From assembly GCF_006716345.1 (NCBI RefSeq), contig NZ_VFOX01000001.1:1-64000 (forward strand): a stretch of DNA of 64,000 bases, written 5' to 3'. Of this stretch, positions 33,149 to 41,797 are shown in pieces. The notes under the pieces are model-generated. The model was not told the DNA's origin and made no database searches. It saw only the letters and a program-made list of their open reading frames with translations. Origin of the DNA: Microbacterium saperdae (GTDB taxonomy: Bacteria > Actinomycetota > Actinomycetes > Actinomycetales > Microbacteriaceae). Every line of letters begins with the position of its first letter. Within the stretch, counting starts at the first letter, position 1. The position numbers and the translations under genes were made by a program.

Positions 33149-34174
33149 ATGGCCCTCTCCGATGCTCCACTTCTGCGCGCCCTCGCCGGTGACCGCCCGG
33201 CCCAGACCCCGGTCTGGTTCATGCGTCAGGCAGGTCGATCCCTGCCGGAGTACCGCGAGCTGCGCGTCGGAACGCGGATGCTGGACGCCTGCCTGACCCC
33301 GGAGCTCGCGGCCGAGATCACCCTGCAGCCCGTGCGTCGACACGGCGTGGATGCCGCGGTGTTCTTCAGCGACATCGTGATCCCGCTGCGTCTCGCGGGC
33401 GTCGAGGTCGAAATCGAGCCCGGTCGTGGTCCCGTGTTCGCGAACCCGGTGCGCAGCGCCGCCGACGTCGACCGCATCACCGCGATCGACCCGGCATCCC
33501 TGGACTCGACCGCGATCGCCGAGGCGGTGCGTCTGGTGACGGCAGAGCTCGGCGACATCCCTCTCATCGGATTCGCCGGAGCACCGTTCACGCTCGCGGC
33601 CTACCTCGTCGAGGGCGGCCCCTCCAAGGAGCACCTCCGTGCGCGGGCCATGATGCACGCCGACCCCGATTCCTGGAACCGTCTGGCCGGGTGGCTCGCG
33701 CAGATCTCCCGCGCCTTCCTGGCCGCGCAGCGCGACGCCGGGGCATCCGCCGTGCAGCTCTTCGACTCGTGGGCCGGTTCCCTCAACCCGGCCGACTACC
33801 GCGCGTTCGTGGCGCCGCACTCGCGCGCCGCGCTCGAGGGCATCGACATCCCGAAGATCCACTTCGGCGTGGGCACAGGACCGTTCCTCGCCGACATGCG
33901 CCTCGACGGTGCGGTCGACGCGGTCGGCGTCGATTGGCGCCAGCCGCTCGACGAGGCCGCCGCGCTGCTCGGCCCCGACACCACGGTGCAGGGCAACATC
34001 GATCCGGCGCTGCTGTCGGCGCCGTGGCCGGTGCTCGAGGCGCATGTGCGCGACGTGCTGGCCCGCGGCCGTGCGGCCAGGGCCCACATCCTCAACCTCG
34101 GCCACGGCGTCCCGCCGGAGACCGACCCCGACCAGCTGACCCGCATCGTCGAGCTGGTGCACGCGCATGGCTGA
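33149..34174 (+). CDS. hemE: uroporphyrinogen decarboxylase
   Basis: Enzyme of 341 aa that removes four acetate carboxyls from uroporphyrinogen III to give coproporphyrinogen III. Signature 1 [19 protein letters not shown] and signature 2 [17 protein letters not shown] are exact. The catalytic Asp is in [21 protein letters not shown] ribosome-binding site precedes the ATG. It heads the plus-strand haem operon and overlaps the next gene by 8 bp. Confidence 0.96.
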   Translation: MALSDAPLLRALAGDRPAQTPVWFMRQAGRSLPEYRELRVGTRMLDACLTPELAAEITLQPVRRHGVDAAVFFSDIVIPLRLAGVEVEIEPGRGPVFANPVRSAADVDRITAIDPASLDSTAIAEAVRLVTAELGDIPLIGFAGAPFTLAAYLVEGGPSKEHLRARAMMHADPDSWNRLAGWLAQISRAFLAAQRDAGASAVQLFDSWAGSLNPADYRAFVAPHSRAALEGIDIPKIHFGVGTGPFLADMRLDGAVDAVGVDWRQPLDEAAALLGPDTTVQGNIDPALLSAPWPVLEAHVRDVLARGRAARAHILNLGHGVPPETDPDQLTRIVELVHAHG

Positions 34175-35681
34175 GGCACCCGCGCCTGCGGTGCTCGCGG
34201 CACGCGCCGCCGAGACGCGGGTCGTGGTGATCGGCGGAGGCATCGGCGGCCTGCTCGCCGCCCGTGAATGCGCCAAGGTCGGCATGCGCGTGACGCTGCT
34301 GGAGGCCACGGATGCCGTGGGTGGAGCGATCCGCCGCACCGAGCTCGACGGCGTCGCGCTGGATGCGGGAGCGGAGAGCTTCGCGACCCGTGGCGGCCAC
34401 GTGCGGACGCTGCTGGCGGAGCTCGGCCTCACGGACCGCATCGTCGCACCCGCGGCGGGCCGCGCCTGGCTGGCCGGGATCCCCGGTGTCGGTGCCGCAC
34501 CGCTGCCGGTCGGCGGACTGCTCGGCATCCCCGCGAATCCGTTCCAGGACGACGTGCGCCGCATCATCGGCTGGTCCGGCGCGTGGCGGGCGTATGTGGA
34601 CCGCGTGCGACCGCCGCTGACGATCGGCCATCAGCTGAGCCTCGGACGCCTGGTGGCATCGCGCATGGGAGTGAAGGTGCGCGACCGCCTCGTCGCCCCG
34701 GTGACGACAGGGGTCTACTCGGCATCGCCGGACGACGTCGACGTCGATGTCGCGGCCCCGGGGCTCAACGCCGCTCTCACCCGCGTTGGTTCCCTCTCCG
34801 GCGCCGTGCAGGCGCTCCGTGACACGGCCGCGACGGGTGCGGCGAAGGCCCCGGGTGCTGCCGTGGAGGGCCTCGTCGGCGGGATGACGGTGCTTGTCGA
34901 TGCGCTCGTCGCCGACCTCGCGCGCCTCGAGGTCGATGTGCGCACCGCGACTCCCGTGGAGCTCCTTTCGCGAGACGGATCCGGGTGGCGCGTGGTCGCG
35001 GCTCAGGTGGCGGACGCCGGGGAGGACGCCGCGGCGGACTCGGACGACGACTCCGCCGCACCGGTCGAGAACGAGTTCGCCGCCGACGCCGTGATCGTGG
35101 CGACAGAGGAGTACGCGGCGCGTGCGCTGCTGGCCGAGGCCGTCCCCGCTCTCCGCACCGCGGACGCGGCCGAGGCGCCGCAGATCGAGCTCGTGACCCT
35201 GCTGCTCGACGCGCCCGCGCTGGATGCGGCGCCGCGCGGCACCGGAGTGCTCACGGTGCCGGGCAGCCACACCGCGAAGGCACTCACGCACTCGACCGCC
35301 AAGTGGGACTGGGTGCGTCAGGCCGCCGGAGGCCGCCACGTCGTCCGCGTGTCCTTCGGCGCACAGGGAGAGCCCGCCGCGACCGCCGAGCTCGATGACG
35401 ATGCCGCCGCAGCCCTGGCGCTGAGCGAGGCATCGGCGCTGCTGGGCGTGCCTCTGCCGGCGGCGTCTCTGGTCGCCGCCGAGCGCTCGCGGTACATCCA
35501 GTCGCAGCCCGCGTCGATCATCGGCTCGGGGGAGCGGCGTTCGGCAGCGCGCGCCGCTGTGCAGGAGACGCCGGGGCTGGCCGTCGTCGGCGCCTGGTTG
35601 GCGGGCACGGGGCTCGCGCAGGTCGTGCCGGATGCGGTGGCCGAAGCGGATCGACTTCGCCGCGCCCTGCTGTGGGATTGA
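34167..35681 (+). CDS. hemY: HemY-type porphyrinogen oxidase (coproporphyrinogen III oxidase, CgoX)
   Basis: FAD-dependent oxidase of 504 aa. The dinucleotide-binding N-terminus is [39 protein letters not shown], followed by the GG motif region [13 protein letters not shown]. The C-terminal FAD contact is [25 protein letters not shown]. In Gram-positives with HemQ, such HemY proteins oxidise coproporphyrinogen III to coproporphyrin III; that assignment is an inference from hemQ nearby. A ~20-residue acidic insert (about 286-306, [18 protein letters not shown]) is a likely flexible loop. It overlaps hemE by 8 bp. Confidence 0.93.
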   Translation: MAEAPAPAVLAARAAETRVVVIGGGIGGLLAARECAKVGMRVTLLEATDAVGGAIRRTELDGVALDAGAESFATRGGHVRTLLAELGLTDRIVAPAAGRAWLAGIPGVGAAPLPVGGLLGIPANPFQDDVRRIIGWSGAWRAYVDRVRPPLTIGHQLSLGRLVASRMGVKVRDRLVAPVTTGVYSASPDDVDVDVAAPGLNAALTRVGSLSGAVQALRDTAATGAAKAPGAAVEGLVGGMTVLVDALVADLARLEVDVRTATPVELLSRDGSGWRVVAAQVADAGEDAAADSDDDSAAPVENEFAADAVIVATEEYAARALLAEAVPALRTADAAEAPQIELVTLLLDAPALDAAPRGTGVLTVPGSHTAKALTHSTAKWDWVRQAAGGRHVVRVSFGAQGEPAATAELDDDAAAALALSEASALLGVPLPAASLVAAERSRYIQSQPASIIGSGERRSAARAAVQETPGLAVVGAWLAGTGLAQVVPDAVAEADRLRRALLWD

Positions 35682-35725
35682 CGTGAGCCTGGATCGGCCC
35701 TGCCTGTCAACCCCCTGACGTTTAG

Positions 35726-35754
35726 ATGCCGAAATCGGCATACGGGGTTACGCT
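35726..35754 (+). promoter_or_regulatory. promoter with palindrome before the three envelope genes
   Basis: A perfect 7-bp inverted repeat, ATGCCGA-AA-TCGGCAT (35726-35741), sits just upstream of TACGCT (35749-35754), a plausible -10. The palindrome covers the -35 and spacer, so it could be an operator that gives 35816-36930 its own control within the haem operon. Confidence 0.45.
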
Positions 35755-35815
35755 GGGAACCTGGCCGACGGGGATCGAAGCCTGCGGCTCGACCGGAACA
35801 ACGTGAGGAGACCCC

Positions 35816-36262
35816 ATGAAGGGGAAGATCGGACTCGTCGTCGGACTCGGCGTGGGGTACGTCCTCGGCACACGTGCCGGACGCGAGCGTTACGAGCAGA
35901 TCAAGACGCAGTGGCTCAAGGTGTGGGAGCTCGATCCCGTGCAGGAGCGCGTGGAGCAGGCGAAGAGCTTCCTCGGCGACAAGGCTGCTGCCGTGCCCGG
36001 CGTGATCTGGAACGGCGCGGTGAAGATCGTGAAGTCCGTCCAGGGCAACGGCACCCCGGGGCAGAAGCTCGACTCCGCGATCGCGAAGAGCAAGGATGCC
36101 GCTGCCGAGGTGGCGGATGCGGCCGAAGACGCCGTCGACGCCGCCAAGGACGCGGCGAAGTCGGCCGCCAAGAAGCCGGCAGCGAAGAAGCCGGCCACCA
36201 AGACCGCAGCGTCGAAGACCACGGCGACCAAGAGCGCGACCACCAAGAAGGCCGGCGCCTGA
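35816..36262 (+). CDS. YtxH-like protein with histone H1-like Lys/Ala tail
   Basis: Protein of 148 aa. The N-terminus MKGKIGLVVGLGVGYVLGTRAGRERYEQI is a glycine-rich hydrophobic segment typical of actinobacterial YtxH-like envelope proteins. The middle is amphipathic helix, and residues ~104-148 are almost only Ala, Lys and Thr with KKPAAKKPATKT-type repeats, resembling histone H1 tails. It is probably membrane-associated with a basic cytoplasmic tail that could bind nucleic acid or acidic lipids. GAGGAG precedes the ATG. First of three overlapping or adjacent envelope-type genes inside the haem operon. Confidence 0.78.
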   Translation: MKGKIGLVVGLGVGYVLGTRAGRERYEQIKTQWLKVWELDPVQERVEQAKSFLGDKAAAVPGVIWNGAVKIVKSVQGNGTPGQKLDSAIAKSKDAAAEVADAAEDAVDAAKDAAKSAAKKPAAKKPATKTAASKTTATKSATTKKAGA

Positions 36263-36263
36263 G

Positions 36264-36671
36264 ATGCCTCGCGGATACCGGGATCGAGCCGACGACGGTC
36301 TGCTGACCCTCATCGGCGACCTGCCCGACCTCGTCACGAACCTCGTCAAGGCCGAGATCAACGCGGCGAAGGCATGGATCTCGCGGACGGCCAAGGACGC
36401 CGGTATCGGTTCGGTCTGGTTCCTGGTCGCCCTGTTCTTCCTGTTCTGGGCGGTGCCGGTCGTGCTCGTGTTCGCGATCGCCGGGCTGTCGTCCTGGTGG
36501 CCGGTCTGGCTGTCGGCGATCGCCGTGTTCGGCATCCTCATCCTCGCCGTGCTGTTCTTCGCACTGCTCGGCATCCTGAAGTTCCGCAAGGTCCTCGCCC
36601 GGCAGAACCCCGCTCAGGCGGTGGCCGAGGACATCCGACTCGTGAAGGACGCCGGCGATGACCGTATCTGA
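36264..36671 (+). CDS. phage holin-superfamily-like membrane protein
   Basis: Protein of 135 aa with two long hydrophobic helices (about residues 48-70, SVWFLVALFFLFWAVPVVLVFAI, and 78-103, WPVWLSAIAVFGILILAVLFF) behind an amphipathic N-terminus (LVTNLVKAEINAAKAWISRTAKDAG). This is the layout of the putative actinobacterial holin superfamily (phage_holin_3_6), which occurs in chromosomes without phage. It starts 2 bp after the YtxH-like gene stop and overlaps the next gene by 14 bp. Function unknown; probably an envelope-stress or membrane-organisation factor. Confidence 0.8.
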   Translation: MPRGYRDRADDGLLTLIGDLPDLVTNLVKAEINAAKAWISRTAKDAGIGSVWFLVALFFLFWAVPVVLVFAIAGLSSWWPVWLSAIAVFGILILAVLFFALLGILKFRKVLARQNPAQAVAEDIRLVKDAGDDRI

Positions 36672-36930
36672 CAACCTCCCCCGCACGGTCGTCCCCGCGG
36701 GGATCGTCGACCCCGTCGCCTCGGCACGTGCCGAGCTGAAGGCCGCTCTCGCCGCGATCGAGGTCAAGGGCAACATCCCGCGTCGCGTCGAGAAGGCGTC
36801 GGCACGGGCAGCGGCCAAGGCGCGCACCTTCGCCGACCGCAACCCGATCGGCGCCGCCGCGGCTGCCGTCGGAATCGCCGCCGTGGTCGGCGGCGCGGTC
36901 TGGGTGATCGCCCGCGCCCTCTCACGCTGA
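36658..36930 (+). CDS. DUF3618-like small membrane protein
   Basis: Protein of 90 aa. The N-terminal half is helical and charged (ARAELKAALAAIEVKGNIPRRVEKASARAAAKARTFADRN), matching the DUF3618 pattern, and a single TM helix ends the protein (GAAAAAVGIAAVVGGAVWVIARAL). Its start lies 14 bp inside the holin-like gene in another frame, so translation is coupled. YtxH-like, holin-like and DUF3618-like genes occur together in many actinobacteria; a shared membrane complex is plausible but unproven. Confidence 0.75.
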   Translation: MTVSDNLPRTVVPAGIVDPVASARAELKAALAAIEVKGNIPRRVEKASARAAAKARTFADRNPIGAAAAAVGIAAVVGGAVWVIARALSR

Positions 36931-36973
36931 CTCCGCGTTCGCGGGCGCTCGACAAAGAGGGCAGACTGGGGTC

Positions 36974-37651
36974 ATGTCCGAAGTGCGCGAAGAGAACCCG
37001 TCCGGCTTCACCCTCTGGGCGGTCTGGCGACGCAATCCCGATGTGGCCGTCACGGAGTCCGACTCGACGGAGCTGGAGACGATCGTCTCCTACGTCGAGG
37101 ACTCGGGCGTGACCGTGCGCGGCTTCTACGACGTCTCCGGCCTCAAGGCCGATGCGGACCTCATGGTCTGGCTGCACGGCGAGACGGCCGAGGAGCTCCA
37201 GCGCGCGCTGCGTCGACTGCGCCGCACCGAGCTGCTCCGCTCGCTGCTGCCGGTGTGGAACGTCATGGGCGTGCACCGCGACGCCGAGTTCAACCGCGCC
37301 CACGTGCCCGGGTTCCTGCGCGGCGTCGAGCCCAAGGACTGGCTCTGCCTGTACCCGTTCGTGCGCACGCCGGAGTGGTACCTCGCCCCCGAGGACGAGC
37401 GTCGCAAGATGCTCGCGGATCACGGACGCAAGGGCGCCGCATTCACGGGCGTCATCGCCAACACCGTCGCGGCCTTCGCGCTCGGCGACTACGAGTGGAT
37501 CCTGCCCCTCGAGGCGGATGACGTGACCGAGCTCGTCGACCTCATGCGCGACCTGCGGTACACCGATGCGCGTCTGTACGTGAAGGAGGAGCTGCCCTTC
37601 TACACCGGGCGCAGGCTCCGGTTCGACGAGATCGCGGACGTGCTGCAGTAG
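36974..37651 (+). CDS. hemQ: coproheme decarboxylase (HemQ/ChdC)
   Basis: Chlorite-dismutase-family enzyme of 225 aa that decarboxylates coproheme to haem b, the last step of the coproporphyrin-dependent pathway. The haem axial ligand is H150 in MLADHGRKGAAFTG, and the catalytic Tyr is in the LYPFVRTPEWYL segment (Y127 or Y136). The Arg of true chlorite dismutases is not evident, which supports ChdC. A near-consensus -10 (CAGACT) lies 6 nt before the ATG. hemC follows after 8 bp. Confidence 0.93.
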   Translation: MSEVREENPSGFTLWAVWRRNPDVAVTESDSTELETIVSYVEDSGVTVRGFYDVSGLKADADLMVWLHGETAEELQRALRRLRRTELLRSLLPVWNVMGVHRDAEFNRAHVPGFLRGVEPKDWLCLYPFVRTPEWYLAPEDERRKMLADHGRKGAAFTGVIANTVAAFALGDYEWILPLEADDVTELVDLMRDLRYTDARLYVKEELPFYTGRRLRFDEIADVLQ

Positions 37652-37659
37652 GCCGCGCG

Positions 37660-38658
37660 ATGACCACTCCGATCCGTTTGGGTACCCGGCGCAGCGCACT
37701 CGCGCAGGCGCAGTCCGGTCATGTCGCGACGGCGCTCGAGAAGGTGACCGGGCGTCCGGTGCAGCTCGTGCCGATCACCTCAGAGGGAGACACGAATCGG
37801 GCGTCGCTGTCCGAGATCGGCGGCCAGGGCATCTTCGCCACGCGGCTGCGCGAGGCGTTGTTCTCCGGCGAGTGCGACTTCCTCGTCCACTCGCTCAAGG
37901 ATCTGCCGACCGCGATCCCCGCGGGTCTCGTGATCGCGGCCACGCCGGAGCGCGAAGATGCGCGAGATGTCGTGCTCACGCGTGACGGCATCCCGCTGCA
38001 TGCGCTCCGCTCGGGCAGCACCGTGGGAACCGGCGCACCGCGTCGGATCGCCCAGGTGCGCCGACGCGCACCGCACGCGGAGGTCGTCGACATCCGCGGC
38101 AACGTCGACTCGCGTCTGGCGCGCGTCGCTTCCGGCGAGCTGGATGCCGTCATCCTCGCCGCCGCCGGCCTGTCGCGGCTCGAGGCGGACTCACCCCTGC
38201 GACGCGAGGAGCTCGGGCTCGCCGAGTGGCCGACCGCCCCCGGTCAGGGTTCGCTGGCCGTGGAGACGACAGCGGATGCGCCCGCCGAACTGCTCGCCGC
38301 CCTCGCCGCGCTCGACCACGGCCCGACTCGTCTGGCGATCACGGTCGAGCGCGCGATCCTGGAGGGCCTGGACGCCGGATGCCAGGCGCCGATGGCCGCG
38401 CATGCGGTGGTCGAAGGCTCATCGGTGCGGGTCAGAACAGTGGTCTACTCGGCCGAAGGAGACCGTCGGATCGGCCTCGACGTCACGGAAGACCTGAACG
38501 GGGAGTATATTCGTCGGAACGGCAGTGGCAATGGAGCGGATGCTGCCGATGGTGCAGGCCCGATGCACGCAGCGCGCGAGCTCGGGTTGACTGTTGCCCG
38601 TCGGTTGCTCGATCAAGGGGCGGCCGACCTCGTCTCCCGAGAGCATCTTTCCTCATGA
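37660..38658 (+). CDS. hemC: hydroxymethylbilane synthase (porphobilinogen deaminase)
   Basis: Enzyme of 332 aa that polymerises four porphobilinogens into hydroxymethylbilane. IRLGTRRSALAQAQSGHVA is the N-terminal signature, the catalytic Asp lies in HSLKDLP, and Cys241 in LDAGCQAPMAAHA carries the dipyrromethane cofactor. A Gly/Ala/Asn-rich insertion (about 284-303) is atypical and probably a surface loop. ATGA overlap with hemD. Confidence 0.95.
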   Translation: MTTPIRLGTRRSALAQAQSGHVATALEKVTGRPVQLVPITSEGDTNRASLSEIGGQGIFATRLREALFSGECDFLVHSLKDLPTAIPAGLVIAATPEREDARDVVLTRDGIPLHALRSGSTVGTGAPRRIAQVRRRAPHAEVVDIRGNVDSRLARVASGELDAVILAAAGLSRLEADSPLRREELGLAEWPTAPGQGSLAVETTADAPAELLAALAALDHGPTRLAITVERAILEGLDAGCQAPMAAHAVVEGSSVRVRTVVYSAEGDRRIGLDVTEDLNGEYIRRNGSGNGADAADGAGPMHAARELGLTVARRLLDQGAADLVSREHLSS

Positions 38659-39449
38659 CATCCGATATGAAGCAGGACCGACCACTGGACGGCTGGCGCA
38701 TCCTCGTGCCCCGCGGAGGGCCGTGGGGCGACGGCGTCGCCGCCAGCCTGCGCGCACAGGGAGCGATCCCCGTCGTCGCGCCGTTGATCAATTTCGCACC
38801 CACGACCGACCAGGCGGCGCTCGACGTCGCCCTGGAGCAGTTGGCGGCCGGCGAGTTCGACTGGCTCACCGTCACGAGCGCGACGACCGTCGACGTGCTG
38901 TTCGCCCACCGCGCGGCCGTGCCACCCTCGACGCGCATCGCCGCAGTCGGAGAGACGACCGCAGCTGCCCTTCAGGCCGTGGGCTATGAAGTCGCCCTGG
39001 TGCCGGAGCAGGACAACTCCGCCGAAGGGATGGCCGAGCAGCTCATCGCGCTCGAGACCGACCCCCGGCGCATCCTCGCGCTGCGCAGCGAGATCGCGAA
39101 GCCCGTGCTGAGCCGTCTGCTGTCGGAGGCCGGGCACGATGTGCACAGCGTCGTGGCCTACCGTACGGTCGGCGTCCCCGTCACGGACCGCATCAAGCGG
39201 GATGTCGAGAACGGCCGCATCAACGCGATCCTCATCACGAGCGGGTCGGTCGCGGAGCAGGTGCGCGAACAGTTCCCGGAGATCCCCGACGAGACACTGC
39301 TGGCCGCGATCGGACCGCGCACGGCTCGCGATGCGCAGAAGGCCGGGCTTCCGGTCTCGGTCGTCGCCGACCGACAGACGGTCGACGCGCTGATCGATGC
39401 CGTCTCGCACTTCACGCTTCCGCACGCGGCGGACGAGTTCGCGCCGTGA
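38655..39449 (+). CDS. hemD: uroporphyrinogen-III synthase
   Basis: Enzyme of 264 aa that cyclises hydroxymethylbilane with inversion of ring D. This family is poorly conserved, but [70 protein letters not shown] and [18 protein letters not shown] match its two Rossmann-like halves. Position between hemC and hemB confirms it. ATG 38655 overlaps the hemC stop (ATGA); GTGA overlap with hemB at the other end. Confidence 0.92.
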   Translation: MTSDMKQDRPLDGWRILVPRGGPWGDGVAASLRAQGAIPVVAPLINFAPTTDQAALDVALEQLAAGEFDWLTVTSATTVDVLFAHRAAVPPSTRIAAVGETTAAALQAVGYEVALVPEQDNSAEGMAEQLIALETDPRRILALRSEIAKPVLSRLLSEAGHDVHSVVAYRTVGVPVTDRIKRDVENGRINAILITSGSVAEQVREQFPEIPDETLLAAIGPRTARDAQKAGLPVSVVADRQTVDALIDAVSHFTLPHAADEFAP

Positions 39450-40423
39450 GCTTCCCCGACGTCCGGTTGAGGCGCCTGCGCCAGTCGCCGGCAGTACGCG
39501 ATCTCGTGCGCGAGACCTCTCTCCAGCCGCGGCAGCTCGTGCTGCCGATGTTCGTTCGCGAAGGTCTCAGCGAGCCGGTCGCGATCGGTTCCATGCCCGG
39601 CGTCGCCCAGCACTCGCTGGACTCGCTGCGCGCGGCGGCCGTCGAAGCCGCTGAGGCGGGTGTCGGCGGTGTGATGCTGTTCGGCGTTCCTGCCGTGCGC
39701 GACGCCCGTGGCTCGGGAGCGGACGACCCGCACGGGATCCTGAACGTGGCGACCGAGGTGCTGGCTGCCGAGGTCGGCGATGCGCTCGTCGTGCAGACCG
39801 ACCTGTGCCTGGATGAGTTCACCGATCACGGCCACTGCGGCGTGCTCGCGGCCGACGGGTCGGTGGACAACGACGCGACGCTCGAACGGTACACGTCGAT
39901 GGCGCTCGCGCAGGCGCGCGCCGGGTCCCAGCTGCTCGGGCTGTCGGGGATGATGGACGGCCAGGTCGCCGTCATCCGCGCCGCACTCGACGCCGAGGGA
40001 TTCACGCAGACGCTGATCCTGGCGTACGCCGCGAAGTACGCCAGCGCCTTCTACGGTCCGTTCCGCGAGGCCGTCGATTCGCAGCTGACCGGTGACCGCC
40101 GCACGTATCAGCTCGGTCCCGGCAACCGTCGGGAGGGCGTCCGCGAGGCCGTCGTCGACGAGGCCGAAGGCGCCGACATCGTGATGGTGAAGCCTGCCAT
40201 GGCCTTCCTCGACGTGCTGCGCGAGGTGCGCGACACCGTCAGTATTCCGGTCTGGGCATACCAGGTGTCCGGTGAGTACGCCATGATCGAGGCCGCCGCG
40301 GCGAACGGGTGGATCGATCGCCGCGCGGCCATCCTGGAGTCGCTGCTGTCGATCCGCCGCGCCGGCGCCGACGCGGTGCTGACCTACTGGGCGACCGAGG
40401 CCGCGCGCTGGCTGCGCGCCTGA
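39446..40423 (+). CDS. hemB: delta-aminolevulinic acid dehydratase (porphobilinogen synthase)
   Basis: Enzyme of 325 aa that condenses two ALA molecules to porphobilinogen. The Schiff-base lysines are in [15 protein letters not shown] and [11 protein letters not shown]. The metal-site motif reads [17 protein letters not shown], with C121, D123 and C131, a Cys-Asp-Cys arrangement rather than the three-Cys zinc site or the all-Asp magnesium site. GTG start overlaps the hemD stop. hemL follows 33 bp later. Confidence 0.95.
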   Translation: MSFPDVRLRRLRQSPAVRDLVRETSLQPRQLVLPMFVREGLSEPVAIGSMPGVAQHSLDSLRAAAVEAAEAGVGGVMLFGVPAVRDARGSGADDPHGILNVATEVLAAEVGDALVVQTDLCLDEFTDHGHCGVLAADGSVDNDATLERYTSMALAQARAGSQLLGLSGMMDGQVAVIRAALDAEGFTQTLILAYAAKYASAFYGPFREAVDSQLTGDRRTYQLGPGNRREGVREAVVDEAEGADIVMVKPAMAFLDVLREVRDTVSIPVWAYQVSGEYAMIEAAAANGWIDRRAAILESLLSIRRAGADAVLTYWATEAARWLRA

Positions 40424-40456
40424 GCCGTACCGTCTTCTCTTCTTCGGAGCATCATC

Positions 40457-41779
40457 ATGACCGACCGCAATGACGACCTGTTCTCTGCCGCTCGCGCGGT
40501 GATCCCCGGCGGGGTGAACTCCCCGGTGCGCGCCTACGGCTCCGTCGGCGGCACGCCCCGCTTCCTCGCATCCGCGAAGGGCGCGACCGTCACGGACGCC
40601 GCGGGCAACGAGTACATCGACCTCGTCGCCTCGTGGGGTCCCGCGCTCCTCGGTCACGCGCACCCCGAGGTCGTCGCCGCTGTGCAGGAGGCGGCGACGC
40701 GCGGTCTCTCGTTCGGTGCGCCGACCGAGGGTGAGGTCGAGCTCGCCGCCGTGATCGCGGAGCGCGTGCGCTTCGGCGAGACACGTCCGATCGAGCGCGT
40801 GCGTCTGGTGTCGACCGGTACCGAGGCGACCATGACCGCGATCCGTCTGGCCCGCGGTGCCACCGGCCGCGATCTGCTGGTGAAGTTCGCCGGGCACTAT
40901 CACGGACACTCCGACGGACTGCTCGCGGAGGCCGGTTCCGGTGTCGCGACGCTGGCGCTCCCCGGGTCGGCCGGGGTGCCGGCGCCGATCGCCGCGCAGA
41001 CCCTCGTGATCGGCTACAACGACCCGGATGCTCTTGCGGCGGTCTTCGCCGAGCACGGCCCGCGCATCGCCGCGGTCATCGTGGAGGCGTCGGCTGCGAA
41101 CATGGGCGTGGTCGCTCCGCTGCCGGGCTTCAACCGGCTGATCGCCGACACCGCCCACGCCCACGGCGCCCTGATGATCCTCGATGAGGTGCTCACCGGC
41201 TTCCGGGTGCACTCCGCCGGATTCTGGGGTCTGCAGGCCGCCGCGGGGGAGGAGTACCTCCCGGACATCGTCACGTTCGGCAAGGTCGTCGGTGGAGGGA
41301 TGCCGCTCGCCGCACTCGGAGGCCGCGCCGAGGTCATGGACCTCCTCGCCCCCCTCGGGCCGGTGTACCAGGCGGGAACGCTCTCGGGGAATCCGCTCTC
41401 GGTCGCGGCAGGTCTGGCGACACTGCGTCTGGCGACCCCCGATGTCTACGCGACCGTGGATGCCGCTGCGGACCGGGTCTCCACCGCGCTCGCAGCCGCG
41501 CTCACGGGTGCCGGGGTGACGCACGCTGTCGCGAAGGCCGGCAACCTGTTCAACGCGTCGTTCCGGGCCTCCGCTCCGCGCGACTACGCCGAGGCGCAGG
41601 CGCAGGAGTCATTCCGCTACGCCCCGTTCTTCCACTCGCTGCGCGAACAGGGGATCGCTCTCCCGCCCAGCGTCTTCGAGGCCTGGTTCCTCACCGCTGC
41701 TCACGGGGAGGACGAGCTCCAGCGCATCGAGGCTGCGCTCCCCGTCGCGGCGGAGGCAGCGGCGGCCGCCCAGGCCTGA
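40457..41779 (+). CDS. hemL: glutamate-1-semialdehyde 2,1-aminomutase
   Basis: PLP enzyme of 440 aa that converts glutamate-1-semialdehyde to 5-aminolevulinate, the step after Hem[25 protein letters not shown] is the N-terminal signature; the PLP lysine is K276 in [11 protein letters not shown], with D243-E244 in [10 protein letters not shown]. The C-terminal Ala-rich tail is slightly extended. Last gene of the haem operon, converging on the DUF222 gene. Confidence 0.96.
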   Translation: MTDRNDDLFSAARAVIPGGVNSPVRAYGSVGGTPRFLASAKGATVTDAAGNEYIDLVASWGPALLGHAHPEVVAAVQEAATRGLSFGAPTEGEVELAAVIAERVRFGETRPIERVRLVSTGTEATMTAIRLARGATGRDLLVKFAGHYHGHSDGLLAEAGSGVATLALPGSAGVPAPIAAQTLVIGYNDPDALAAVFAEHGPRIAAVIVEASAANMGVVAPLPGFNRLIADTAHAHGALMILDEVLTGFRVHSAGFWGLQAAAGEEYLPDIVTFGKVVGGGMPLAALGGRAEVMDLLAPLGPVYQAGTLSGNPLSVAAGLATLRLATPDVYATVDAAADRVSTALAAALTGAGVTHAVAKAGNLFNASFRASAPRDYAEAQAQESFRYAPFFHSLREQGIALPPSVFEAWFLTAAHGEDELQRIEAALPVAAEAAAAAQA

Positions 41780-41797
41780 GCGCGAGGACCTGCTCAG
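41776..41797. terminator. small hairpin across the convergent hemL and DUF222 gene ends
   Basis: CTGAGC and GCTCAG pair around a 10-nt loop, again using the hemL TGA stop. A 6-bp stem with no U-run, so only weak support. Confidence 0.3.

Noticed and set aside
35721..35741. Third MntR-like box before the envelope genes (TTTAGATGCCGAAA)
   Set aside because: Similar letters to the mntH boxes but the two central bases are missing and the symmetry belongs to a different palindrome.
36264..36671. Phage remnant because of the holin-like domain
   Set aside because: No phage gene is nearby; such holin-superfamily proteins are common chromosomal genes in actinobacteria.
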